Assembly: GCA_946481425.1 (NCBI GenBank)
Contig: CAMLNT010000043.1
Coordinates: 1 to 14,638 of the forward strand
Direction of reading: 5' to 3'
Source of the DNA: an uncultured Brevundimonas sp.
GTDB taxonomy: Bacteria; Pseudomonadota; Alphaproteobacteria; Caulobacterales; Caulobacteraceae
DNA length: 14,638 nt
Shown here: positions 6,405-13,737 of the stretch, piece by piece
How positions within the stretch are numbered: position 1 is the stretch's first letter
How the letters are laid out: the number at the start of each line of letters is the position of its first letter
Made by a program: the position numbers and the translations under genes
Notes under the pieces: generated by a model
Databases searched by the model: none
What the model was told of the DNA's origin: nothing
What the model saw: only the letters and a program-made list of their open reading frames with translations

Positions 6405-7244
6405 CTACAACGTGCCCATCGCCAGGAAGGCGCGCGCCGCCGCGAAATCGCCGGCGCCCAGGGTCACGACCCGCGTCTCGCCATCGGCCTGCACCAGCTC
6501 CACCGCAAACCGCTCGCGCGGATCCAGCGCCGCGATCGCATCCGCCGTGGCGGTCGAGAACCGGAACAGACGTCCGCCTTCGGGCGACAGGGTCTCCGGA
6601 GCCGCGCGGCCCCGGCCGGACATGAAAACGCGGCTGGCGCTCACCGGCGGGGTCTCGGCCATGCCCGGACGCGCGATCCAGGCCGTGCCGGCCCGCGACG
6701 GATCGCGCACGATCACCCGCGCCGACACCACCGCCTCGTCTTCGACGGCCAGCGCCAGCGTATGCCCGGTCCCGGCGCCGGCGAAACCGAAGGTCACGCC
6801 GTCCCCGTCCTGACGCGTGCGCCACGACTGGCTGTCATAGGCCGCGCGGTCGACGCTCCATTCGGACCGCTCGCCCGGAAAGGTCATCCGCGCCGTCCGC
6901 GCCCAGCCCTCGAAGGCGTGACGCACGCGCTCCGCCACCGTCTCGAGCTCGGCGTCGTCGCAGGCGAGGCCGGCTGCGCGTCCGCGCGCCCGGTGCAGAA
7001 CATCGGACAGGTGCGCCTCACCGACGCCGCCCCGCAGGGCCGCACCCCGCGCCTGCGCCGCGCCCGAGGCCAGGGCCATGCCCGTCGCCCGATCGAACAG
7101 GCCACACCGCGCATCCGCCGCCCGGATCAGGCTGCGTTCGAAGTAGACCTCCGCCGGGCCGGCGACAGCCGGCGTCGCCGCCATCGCGGCGCTCAGCAGG
7201 ATCACGGCGCCGAGGCGGCGCGGCTCTTGGATTCCACCAACCAT
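6405..7244 (-). CDS. Secreted protein of unknown function
   Basis: It is 279 residues with a signal peptide: an N-region with RR at 9-10, a hydrophobic core, and likely cleavage after Ala28 (AVA/G). GAGG lies about 6 nt before the ATG. The mature protein has two cysteines (47 and 95 of the precursor) that could form a disulphide. An N-terminal helical part (to about 120) is followed by a beta-rich part with SWRTRQDGDGVTFGFAG and VSASRVFMSG. I do not recognise the family. It diverges from the DUF1491 gene, with 56 nt between the starts, and converges on the DUF2336 gene. Codon use matches the neighbours, so the ORF is believable despite the unknown function. Confidence 0.72.
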   Translation of the reverse strand: MVGGIQEPRRLGAVILLSAAMAATPAVAGPAEVYFERSLIRAADARCGLFDRATGMALASGAAQARGAALRGGVGEAHLSDVLHRARGRAAGLACDDAELETVAERVRHAFEGWARTARMTFPGERSEWSVDRAAYDSQSWRTRQDGDGVTFGFAGAGTGHTLALAVEDEAVVSARVIVRDPSRAGTAWIARPGMAETPPVSASRVFMSGRGRAAPETLSPEGGRLFRFSTATADAIAALDPRERFAVELVQADGETRVVTLGAGDFAAARAFLAMGTL

Positions 7245-7271
7245 GGCCTCACGATAGGGGCGCCGGCCCTT

Positions 7272-7294
7272 CGGTTCGGTTTCCGGTTACGGTT
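7272..7294 (+). repeat. Four clustered CGGTT repeats in a divergent promoter region
   Basis: CGGTT occurs at 7272, 7277, 7284 and 7290, all in the same direction, within the 56-nt gap between the divergent genes at 7244 and 7301. Spacings of 5, 7 and 6 nt are irregular. This may be a regulator site or chance; no consensus is recognised. Confidence 0.3.
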
Positions 7295-7300
7295 AAGGCT

Positions 7301-7630
7301 TTGCTGATTTCCACCGACGTCTGGGTCTCCGCCCTGATCCGCCGCGCCCAGCTGGCGGGCGCCTCAGCCGTCGTCGCGCGCAAGGGCGACGCGCGCGCGG
7401 GCGCGGTCCTGGTCAAGACCTACGACACCCTCAACAGGACCGCGCGCCTCTATACGGAATCCGTCACCCTCGACGGCGAGCGCCTCTGGATCGAGCCGCA
7501 CCCCGAGGCCATGGAGTCCGAACTCGACGCCTACGCGGCCCGCCAGGCCGGCTACGATCCCGACATCTGGGTCGTCGAAATCGAGGACCGCGAGGGGCGG
7601 CACTTCCTGGTGGAAGATGTCGCCGACTAG
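7301..7630 (+). CDS. DUF1491 family protein
   Basis: It is a 109-residue cytoplasmic protein whose opening STDVWVSALIRRAQLAG, the KGDARAGAVLVK segment and the C-terminal DPDIWVVEIEDREGRHFL match the small alphaproteobacterial DUF1491 family. The function is unknown. The only start at the expected place is TTG at 7301; no ATG or GTG lies in frame nearby upstream, and the family begins just before this point. The ribosome site is poor (AAGG only 2 nt before the TTG), which suggests low or regulated expression. It diverges from the secreted-protein gene at 7244. Confidence 0.82.
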   Translation: MLISTDVWVSALIRRAQLAGASAVVARKGDARAGAVLVKTYDTLNRTARLYTESVTLDGERLWIEPHPEAMESELDAYAARQAGYDPDIWVVEIEDREGRHFLVEDVAD

Positions 7631-7742
7631 GCCGCTCACGGTCAGGAATGCTTAACCGCGTTCGCTCACCGAACTTCAAACCCCCTCGCTTACCTTCACG
7701 TCTAACGGGCCGAAATGAGCCTGACGTGATGGGTGTCGCAGA

Positions 7743-8123
7743 ATGCTTTTCCTGCTGAACGACGCGGTATTCGATCTCGAGGAAGACCTCGCTGTCGATC
7801 CCGCCGACGCGCGCCGCTTCGAGCGGCTGGGCTTCGACTACGTCGTCGAACTGGGCTGCGAGCTGTTTTCCGAGAATCCTCTGCTTCATCGCGAGGATCC
7901 GGAGCGGGCCCGCCGTCTGGCCTGGCTGATCGCCAGCCGTCAGTCGGGCGTCAACGCCGCCCTGTTCGCTGCGCCCGAGGCCGCGTGCCTGCCCGATCTG
8001 GTCGAGCCGCGCTTCGCTGTCCTGCCGGACACCGTGCTAAAGGCCCTTCAGGCCAAGCATGCGAAGGGCCGCCTCAATCCGGTCGCGGCCGACAAGGCCG
8101 TCTGGAACCGCATGGCAGCCTGA
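7743..8123 (+). CDS. Small conserved-looking protein of unknown function
   Basis: It is 126 residues, soluble, with no signal peptide. It starts MLFLLNDAVFDLEEDL, followed by an acidic helical region with FERLGFDYVVELGCELFSENP and RRLAWLIASRQSGVNAALF. It ends in a basic segment KALQAKHAKGRLNP that could bind nucleic acid. I do not recognise a family. The Shine-Dalgarno is weak (GATGGGTG upstream). It lies 112 nt after DUF1491 and 80 nt before the CHASE2 gene, in the same direction. The frame and GC3 bias are coding-like, and no competing frame is better. Confidence 0.68.
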   Translation: MLFLLNDAVFDLEEDLAVDPADARRFERLGFDYVVELGCELFSENPLLHREDPERARRLAWLIASRQSGVNAALFAAPEAACLPDLVEPRFAVLPDTVLKALQAKHAKGRLNPVAADKAVWNRMAA

Positions 8124-8150
8124 CGGAAGGCGCCGTTTCTCCTGCTTAGC

Positions 8151-8179
8151 TTGACACCGGCGTTCGCCTAACGAGAAAT
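8151..8179 (+). promoter_or_regulatory. Candidate housekeeping promoter for the CHASE2 cluster
   Basis: TTGACA at 8151-8156 is a perfect -35 hexamer. With 17 nt spacing the -10 would be AGAAAT (8174-8179), which matches only in its last three bases. A shorter-spaced CCTAACGA (8167-8174) is partly like the Caulobacter GCTANAWC element. It lies 25-50 nt before the GTG at 8204, which is the right place. The strong -35 makes it credible; the -10 is uncertain. Confidence 0.4.
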
Positions 8180-8203
8180 TGCGTCTCCCTGGGGAGGGAA
8201 GGC

Positions 8204-9973
8204 GTGTTCTCGATCACTCAGATCGCCAAGGCGGCTGTCATCAGCCTGGTCCTGACGCTGTCCGCGCTGGCGGGCGCGAAGCTGAACCTGTTCGGCTTCG
8301 AGGACGCGACCGACGCCGCCTCCGACGATGTTTTTCAGAGCCTGCAGGCCGGCGACTACGGCGCCGATCGCATCGGTCAGGACCGCGTCCGCGTCATCTC
8401 CATCGACGAGCCCGGCATCGAAGCCCTGCGTGGACAAGGCTGGCAGGGCTGGCCGCCCGGTCTCGACAGCCTGGGGATCATGCTCGAGGACATGGTCTAC
8501 ACCGCCTCGACCCCGCCCGAAGCGGTCTTCGCCGACCTGATCATCACGGGGGGATCGATTCACACGGACGAGGACCGCTCGGCCTTCGACAGCCTGGTCG
8601 CCTCGGTCTCCGACATCACACAGGCCGACGCCTGGTCCGGCATCCCGGCCTGTTCGACGGACCCGCTGGTGCGCATCGCCTGCATCATCCAGGCCGAGGG
8701 CACGCCTGTGATCCTGGCCAAGCCCGGCGCGGACGAGACCCTGCCGCTCACCGACGCCCAGCGACGCCTCGACGCCGTCGCGATACTCAGCCCGGTCCTT
8801 GTCGGCGCCCGGGCCTATCCCCTGCTGAACACCTACGAGGGCCAGACGCTCGACGGGGTCCGCCGCTTCGACCTGTCTCCGGCCGCCGCGCTCTACGCCG
8901 CCCATTGCCTGCATGCGATCCTGCGCGCGGACGACGCCGCCGCCTGCGCCGGGGAGCCGGGCTTCGCCGAAGCCGCGGCGGCTGCGCGCGCCGCGCTCGG
9001 CGCATCCGCGCCGACACGGCCGCTTCCCCTTGAGGCCGTCCAGCGCGGATGGGGTGTGCCCGCCGCCGTCCTCTGGGGCGACCGCCTCCCGGAGGGCCAG
9101 GCCCGGATCACCGCCCAGGTCTCGTCCGGCGCCTTGCCGTCCTGCCGCGACCGGGTCGGCCTGGTCACCCGCACCGTCCAGCGCATGTTCGGCCAGCTGC
9201 CCCAGGAAGCCGCCTGCGCCTACGCCTTTCATATCGGCTACGACCGGCTGGTGGCCGGCTTCGGGCTCGACGAGGCCGACTACGACTTCATCCTCGCCGA
9301 CAAGCTGATCCTGATCGGCAGCCACATGCGCAATTCGGACTGGGCGCCCACGCCCGTCCACGGCCAGCTTCCGGGCGTCCACTATCATGCCATGGCGCTC
9401 GACAACCTGCTGGAGATGGGGGCCGACTACCGCCGCGTGGACTCCGCCTGGCTGTCGGTCGACGACATCTTCGTCTCGATCCTGACCTTCGTCCTGCTGC
9501 TGGCCGTGATCCTGGCGGTCATGGCCCGCAACAGCGTGATGGAAGACATCCGCCCGGAATGGAAGGAGCGACGGCCCATCTGGGCGCTCGTCGCCTACTA
9601 TCTCGCGCTCATCGTCCTGGTCGCGGGTCTGACCTTCCTCGTCGCCTTGCTGGGCTCCAGCTGGTGGAACCGGGCCGTGATCAACTGGATGGGCGTGGCC
9701 GCGCTTGCGGTCGGGGTCCTGGCCATGGCCGGCCGCCTGACGCTGATCACCGACGTCGGCGGCCCGCTCGGCTGGATCGACGGCTGGACCCGCCGGCTGG
9801 AGTTCCAGGACCGCTCCCTGTCCAAGCGCGCCGCGCCCGCCGCGCCCACCGAGCCCGATCCCCCCGAGCCTGCCCCGGCTCCGCCCCGTCGGCGCCGATC
9901 AGCCGGCGCAGACAGCGGCCGCAAAGCTCGCGCTCCCCGTTCCAGAAGGAAACCCGTCCATGCGCGCTCCTAG
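8204..9973 (+). CDS. CHASE2-domain membrane protein without an output domain
   Basis: It is 589 residues, starting at GTG 8204 behind a strong GGGGAGGGAAGG (8191-8202). One N-terminal membrane segment (about 7-25) leads to a large periplasmic domain (about 30-415). That domain has CHASE2 features: RVRVISIDEPGIEAL near residue 62, GWPP, the AVFADLIITGG strand, and late DWAPTPVHGQLPGVHYHAMALDNLL. Three membrane segments follow at about 422-441, 459-484 and 491-509; the RNSVMEDIRPEWKERRP loop is inside by the positive-inside rule. The C-terminal tail (511-589) is cytoplasmic, rich in Pro and very basic, with RRRRS and PRSRRK. CHASE2 usually senses extracellular signals for a kinase, cyclase or GGDEF domain, but none is present here. 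It overlaps the next gene by 14 nt. Confidence 0.82.
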   Translation: MFSITQIAKAAVISLVLTLSALAGAKLNLFGFEDATDAASDDVFQSLQAGDYGADRIGQDRVRVISIDEPGIEALRGQGWQGWPPGLDSLGIMLEDMVYTASTPPEAVFADLIITGGSIHTDEDRSAFDSLVASVSDITQADAWSGIPACSTDPLVRIACIIQAEGTPVILAKPGADETLPLTDAQRRLDAVAILSPVLVGARAYPLLNTYEGQTLDGVRRFDLSPAAALYAAHCLHAILRADDAAACAGEPGFAEAAAAARAALGASAPTRPLPLEAVQRGWGVPAAVLWGDRLPEGQARITAQVSSGALPSCRDRVGLVTRTVQRMFGQLPQEAACAYAFHIGYDRLVAGFGLDEADYDFILADKLILIGSHMRNSDWAPTPVHGQLPGVHYHAMALDNLLEMGADYRRVDSAWLSVDDIFVSILTFVLLLAVILAVMARNSVMEDIRPEWKERRPIWALVAYYLALIVLVAGLTFLVALLGSSWWNRAVINWMGVAALAVGVLAMAGRLTLITDVGGPLGWIDGWTRRLEFQDRSLSKRAAPAAPTEPDPPEPAPAPPRRRRSAGADSGRKARAPRSRRKPVHARS

Positions 9974-10367
9974 ACTGCTGCTCCTGGCGTTCGCCATCCT
10001 GGCGATGGGCCTGCCGATCCAGGCCACCGCCCAGACCGCGACCGGCAACTTCGGCCGGATCACCGCCTACAACCGTCCGCAGATTCGCCTGTTCGACGCC
10101 GACGGCCGCGCGCTCGAGCGCGTCGACCGGGGCGATCTGCCCGACAACGCCACCATCGTCGACATCCGCCCCGGCGGCGGTCTCGGCATCCTGATTGACG
10201 GCTCGGTCGTCTACATTCGCGGCATCGACGTGGAGTTCGAACTCAACGCCGCCGGCACGGCGCGCTGCGCGCCCACCAGCGGCTCCGCCCGGGCCGAGGG
10301 ACAGATCTCGACCGGCACCTATGCCGGGGGAGGCTCCTCCACCGACTGCCGGCTCGGAGGTTCGTGA
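9960..10367 (+). CDS. Small secreted protein between CHASE2 and M48 genes
   Basis: It is 135 residues with a signal peptide cleaved probably after Ala24 (TATA/Q). The mature protein of about 110 residues is beta-rich: FGRITAYNRPQIRLFDADG, then ILIDGSVVYIRGIDVEFEL. This looks like a small SH3- or FecR-like barrel, but I cannot assign a family. Two cysteines near the C-terminus (ARCAPT and TDCRLGG) could form a disulphide, and the last segment is Gly/Ser-rich. AAGGA at 9946-9950 is its ribosome site, within the end of the CHASE2 gene, which it overlaps by 14 nt. Its stop overlaps the protease start region, so it belongs to the three-gene unit. Confidence 0.75.
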   Translation: MRAPRLLLLAFAILAMGLPIQATAQTATGNFGRITAYNRPQIRLFDADGRALERVDRGDLPDNATIVDIRPGGGLGILIDGSVVYIRGIDVEFELNAAGTARCAPTSGSARAEGQISTGTYAGGGSSTDCRLGGS

Positions 10368-12130
10368 TGCGCCTGCTGCGCACGCTCGCCCTGGCCTCGG
10401 TCGCCGTCGGCGCGATCGCCGCCGCCGGCCCCGCCTCGGCCCAGCTCGGCCGCTTCCTGCCCGGACGCGGCTATGCGGTCGATGGCGAGCGCGGTCCGCT
10501 CCTGCAGCAGGTCGACCCCGCCGAGATCAGCCAGCGTCTTGGCTCGGGCGCCGCCCTCGGCTTCGCCTCCGAGGCCGGCAACCAGGGCTCACACCACGGT
10601 CTGCGCCTGCCCCTGCCCCAGACCGAGGCCCACATCGCCGCCCTCCTCGCCCGCATGGACGGCGTGTGGCCGCACGATCCGCGCCGCCCCGTAGAGGTCC
10701 ACATTCTCGCGTCCGGCTTCTATGCCCCCATGGCTCTTCCGGACGGCTCGATCATGGTCCCGCTGGGTCTCCTGGCCCAGGTCGAGACCGACGACGAACT
10801 GGCCTACATCCTCGCCCACGAACTGTCCCACGTCCGCCTCGGCCATTTCGCGGACGATCAGGGCTTTCGGCAGCACCGCCAGACCGGCCAGCGCCTCGCC
10901 CAGGCCTATTCCATGGCCGCCAGCCTCTACCAGATGCGCGCCAGCGCCTCGGGCGGCACGATCAGCACCTATTCGGCCGATTCCGGCGCCGTCAGCCGGG
11001 ACCAGTCCCGCGCCGCCGCGGCCGCCGACTATCTGAACATCATGGTCAATGTCTTCGCCGAGCCCGCCTGGGCCCGCGGCCAGGAGGACGAGGCCGACGC
11101 CCTCGCCTTCGACCTCTCCGAAGGCGCCGGCTTCAACGGCCTGGACGGCGCCGACGCCGCCTTCGGCCGCATGGAGGCCGACTTCGACCTGCGACGCGCC
11201 TCCGCCCAGGCCATGGAGAGCACGCTCAACGACACCGCCTCCGAAGCCATGACCGAAGGGAACCTGACCCAGGCGCTGAACGGCGGCGGCGAAGGTGTCG
11301 TGCGCGGACTGCTCGGCAGCCTGGCCCGACGCGGCGCCCGCCAGGGCTTCGAGCTGGCCTCCGGCTATTTCGGCCAGCGCCACAGACCGCCGGACGCCCG
11401 GTCAGAGGGCCTGTCCAACTACGCCGACGAGGCCTATCCGGACCGCTCCGGCTTCATGGACACCCAGGATGCCGCCCTTCAGTCGATCCGCGCCGAGAGC
11501 GAATACCAGGAGGCGCTTGAGGCCGTCGGGGCCATGCAGGGGGCCCAGGAACGCCGTCTCGAAGGCGACATTCCCGGCGCCCTCAACGAGATCGCCCGGG
11601 CCCAGGCCACCCGGTTCGGCCACACGCCCGCCGTCTCCAACACCGCTGCCGCGCTCCACGCCGACGCGGGCAATATCGACGAGGCAGACCGGCTCTATTC
11701 CCAGGCCCATATGTCGCCGGAGGACAGCCTCGAAGGCTACGTCGCCCATGTGAACATGCTGATCCGGGCGGGCCGCCGCGACCGGGCCCGCCAGATCATT
11801 GGTGAGGGTGCGGCCCGCTACGGCGGCGGCGACCTGGGCGAGAAGGCTTTCCTGCCCTCGCTGATCGCCATCTCCTTCCTCGACGGCCGCGAGAACGAGG
11901 GCGTCGCCTATCTGCGCCGCTGCATGAACTACGCAGAGGAAAGGCTCAGCCAGGACTGCACCATCGCCGCCACCTCGCCCGGCGACCCCCAGCGCTACGA
12001 CAGTCTGTCGCCCGAGGCGCGCCGCGAGATCGACGAGACCGTGCGCACCAACCGCACCTCCGGTCCGGACCTCAACAACCTCGGTAACGCCGTCGAGGCG
12101 CTGGGCGGGCTGTTCGGGCGCGGGGGTTAG
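10367..12130 (+). CDS. Secreted M48 zinc metalloprotease with helical-repeat tail
   Basis: It is a periplasmic protease of the M48/BepA type, 587 residues. I chose ATG 10367 over GTG 10364 because GGAGG at 10356-10360 is then 6 nt away. A signal peptide (cleavage near ASA/Q, residue 25) is followed by the protease domain. The zinc motif is HELSH at 151-155 (His151, Glu152, His155), and the third-ligand motif EDEAD is at 240-244. The roughly 85 residues between them are longer than in many M48 enzymes and include a Ser/Ala-rich insert. From about 370 the protein is helical, with TPR-like pairs such as RRLEGDIPGALNEIARAQ and AALHADAGNIDEADRLYSQA, as in BepA, which acts in outer-membrane assembly quality control. 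It is the last gene of the CHASE2 cluster and ends 7 nt before the convergent gene. Confidence 0.88.
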   Translation: MRLLRTLALASVAVGAIAAAGPASAQLGRFLPGRGYAVDGERGPLLQQVDPAEISQRLGSGAALGFASEAGNQGSHHGLRLPLPQTEAHIAALLARMDGVWPHDPRRPVEVHILASGFYAPMALPDGSIMVPLGLLAQVETDDELAYILAHELSHVRLGHFADDQGFRQHRQTGQRLAQAYSMAASLYQMRASASGGTISTYSADSGAVSRDQSRAAAAADYLNIMVNVFAEPAWARGQEDEADALAFDLSEGAGFNGLDGADAAFGRMEADFDLRRASAQAMESTLNDTASEAMTEGNLTQALNGGGEGVVRGLLGSLARRGARQGFELASGYFGQRHRPPDARSEGLSNYADEAYPDRSGFMDTQDAALQSIRAESEYQEALEAVGAMQGAQERRLEGDIPGALNEIARAQATRFGHTPAVSNTAAALHADAGNIDEADRLYSQAHMSPEDSLEGYVAHVNMLIRAGRRDRARQIIGEGAARYGGGDLGEKAFLPSLIAISFLDGRENEGVAYLRRCMNYAEERLSQDCTIAATSPGDPQRYDSLSPEARREIDETVRTNRTSGPDLNNLGNAVEALGGLFGRGG

Positions 12131-12137
12131 GGGCGGA

Positions 12138-13154
12138 TCAGTAGCCCATCCGCTGTCGCTGGGCCGCCAGGGTCGCGCTGGCCTCGGCGCTCTGGGCCAG
12201 GATCGCGCGCATCGTCTGCGCCTGCTGGATGCCGTTCACCTGCCCCTGCGGGTTGAAGTAGAAGTCGCTGGTCGGGCGGGTCTGGGCCCGTTCCAGGAAG
12301 GCGTCGATGCGGCGGACGCGTTCAGACGCATAGGCCGCCGAGCCCGCGGGATCGGCCAGGTTGCTGCCTTCGCCCATCGCGGCGCGTGACGGGTCCCAGA
12401 TCGCGTACGGATGCTCGGGATCGATCGCCAGCGCCTGCTCCCTCAGCGCTTCGGCGCGCGGCAGGTCCATCTGATAGCGCGCCAGGATGATGGCGAAGCT
12501 CGGATCCCTCAGCCGCTCGCCCAGCGCCAGCATCTCGGCCTCGGCCTGCTGCGGTGACACCGTCTGCTGGGCGACCTGATAATAGAGGTCCGCCGCATCC
12601 AGCTTCTTCGGATTGAACCGCTCATAAAGCGCCGTCAGCGCCTCTCGCGCCGCCGCGGCGTCCTGGCGATGGAACAGGTAGATGAAGGCGTTGGCGTAAT
12701 AGGCCTCCGCCGAATCCGGATTCTCGACAGGGATCGCGCTCGACATCGCCTCGCGCATGACCGCCACGTCGTCGCGGGTTTCGGTGGTGTTCACCTCGAT
12801 GACGTTCAGTTGCCGCGCGATCCGCTCGCTCACCGTCTCGCCCTGTCCCAGCAGGCTCAGGATCAGAAACACGCCGGTGCCGAACAGGCTGAAGCGCATT
12901 CCGTCGCACTGGGGACAGTCCACGACGGCCTGGACCTCGGTCTCAGGGCTGCCCTGAGCTTTCAGGGCCTTGGCGACGCACAGCCCGGCGAACACGGCCA
13001 GCGCCAGGCCGAACACCCCGACCAGCCAGAACGGCGAGGCCAGGTTCGAGAAGAAGCCGATCAGGTCCCCCGCCACGGCCGCACTGCCGCCGACCATGGC
13101 GGACATGGTCCAGTTCTTCGGCCTGATCAGGCGAAACAGCAGCTCCGGCGTCAT
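12138..13154 (-). CDS. Membrane protein with CxxC motif and TPR-like C-terminus
   Basis: It is 338 residues from ATG 13154, chosen because GGGGAGACGGGGG precedes it; an ATG at 13187 would add 11 residues but has no ribosome site. Hydrophobic segments lie at about 17-35, 42-61 and 88-103. Between the second and third is CPQCDG at 80-85, a single CxxC that is only half of a usual zinc ribbon, so it could be a redox pair or need a partner to bind metal. After the membrane part comes a predicted amphipathic helix (SERIARQLNVIEVN) and a helical C-terminal domain with Ala-rich repeats (AEAYYANAFIYLFHRQDAAAAREAL, LPRAEALREQALAIDPEHP) resembling TPRs. I know no family for it. It converges on the protease gene with a 7-nt gap. 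Confidence 0.75.
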   Translation of the reverse strand: MTPELLFRLIRPKNWTMSAMVGGSAAVAGDLIGFFSNLASPFWLVGVFGLALAVFAGLCVAKALKAQGSPETEVQAVVDCPQCDGMRFSLFGTGVFLILSLLGQGETVSERIARQLNVIEVNTTETRDDVAVMREAMSSAIPVENPDSAEAYYANAFIYLFHRQDAAAAREALTALYERFNPKKLDAADLYYQVAQQTVSPQQAEAEMLALGERLRDPSFAIILARYQMDLPRAEALREQALAIDPEHPYAIWDPSRAAMGEGSNLADPAGSAAYASERVRRIDAFLERAQTRPTSDFYFNPQGQVNGIQQAQTMRAILAQSAEASATLAAQRQRMGY

Positions 13155-13287
13155 CCCCCGTCTCCCCAACTGTCGGTTGCCGGACATTGGGAAATGCGCG
13201 CGCGCGACGCAAGCCGTCGGTCATGAACCGTCAGGCCCGTCCCCCCGGCCGACCGGCCCGCGAGCCCGACCTTTTTCTTGGACCTTC

Positions 13288-13314
13288 TGTCGGACCCCGC
13301 CATGCTGGCGCGTC
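13288..13314 (+). promoter_or_regulatory. Candidate ECF42 promoter upstream of the YCII gene
   Basis: TGTCGG at 13288-13293 and CGTC at 13311-13314 are separated by 17 nt. This resembles the TGTCGA / CGA-or-T-C motif that I recall for ECF42-controlled promoters. It lies 24 nt before the GTG of the YCII gene, leaving a short leader with AAGGAG. The ECF42 gene is downstream in the same unit, so positive autoregulation is plausible. At this GC content such short motifs also arise by chance. Confidence 0.5.
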
Positions 13315-13338
13315 GTACCCGCATCGAAGGAGACGCCC

Positions 13339-13737
13339 GTGCTCTACGCCATCCTCTGTTACGACCGCGAGGACGTGGTCAACGCCTGGTCCAAGGACGA
13401 GGACGACGCGGTCATGGAGCGCCTCATGGCCGTTCAGGCGCCGCTGGCCGAACAGGGCCGCATCGGGCCGGTCGCGCGCCTGCTGCCCACCACCGCCGCC
13501 ACGACGATCCGCAAGGGCAAGGACGCCATGATCCTCGACGGCCCCTTCGCCGAGACCAAGGAACAGCTCCTGGGCTTCTACGTCGTCGACGCCGACGACC
13601 TCGACGGCGCGCTCGCCATCGCGAGGGACCTCGCCGCCGCGTCCGGCTCGCCGGGCGCCTTCGAGATCCGTCCGCTTCGCCTGTTCCACGACTGGAAATC
13701 CCTGCCGCAGCAGGATGACCTCGCGATCGGCACCTGA
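13339..13737 (+). CDS. YCII/DGPF-domain protein
   Basis: It is a 132-residue cytoplasmic protein of the YCII-related family, a small dimeric alpha-beta barrel fold whose reaction is mostly unknown. It opens LYAILCYDRED, and the family hallmark DGPFAETKEQLLGFYVVD begins at Asp67, followed by the usual helix LDGALAIARDLAAASG and the ending FEIRPLRLF. The start is GTG 13339, with AAGGAG at 13327-13332 spaced 6 nt. The open frame runs further upstream, but that part lies across the promoter and the divergent gene and is not coding. The stop overlaps the sigma-factor ATG (TGATG). DGPF proteins next to ECF42 sigma factors are a known and very common pairing. Confidence 0.9.
   Translation: MLYAILCYDREDVVNAWSKDEDDAVMERLMAVQAPLAEQGRIGPVARLLPTTAATTIRKGKDAMILDGPFAETKEQLLGFYVVDADDLDGALAIARDLAAASGSPGAFEIRPLRLFHDWKSLPQQDDLAIGT

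Noticed and set aside
8168..9388. 406-codon minus-strand frame opposite the CHASE2 gene
   Set aside because: It is a composition-driven shadow; the plus frame has membrane segments, a strong ribosome site and CHASE2 motifs.
10195..11520. 441-codon plus-strand frame overlapping the small secreted protein and the protease
   Set aside because: The translation is a run of Arg, Pro, Gly and Ala with no motif. The overlapped frame has HELSH, EDEAD and a signal peptide.
12970..13338. Upstream extension of the YCII frame
   Set aside because: The family begins at LYAILCY, a good AAGGAG sits just before GTG 13339, and the extension would run across the promoter and the divergent gene.
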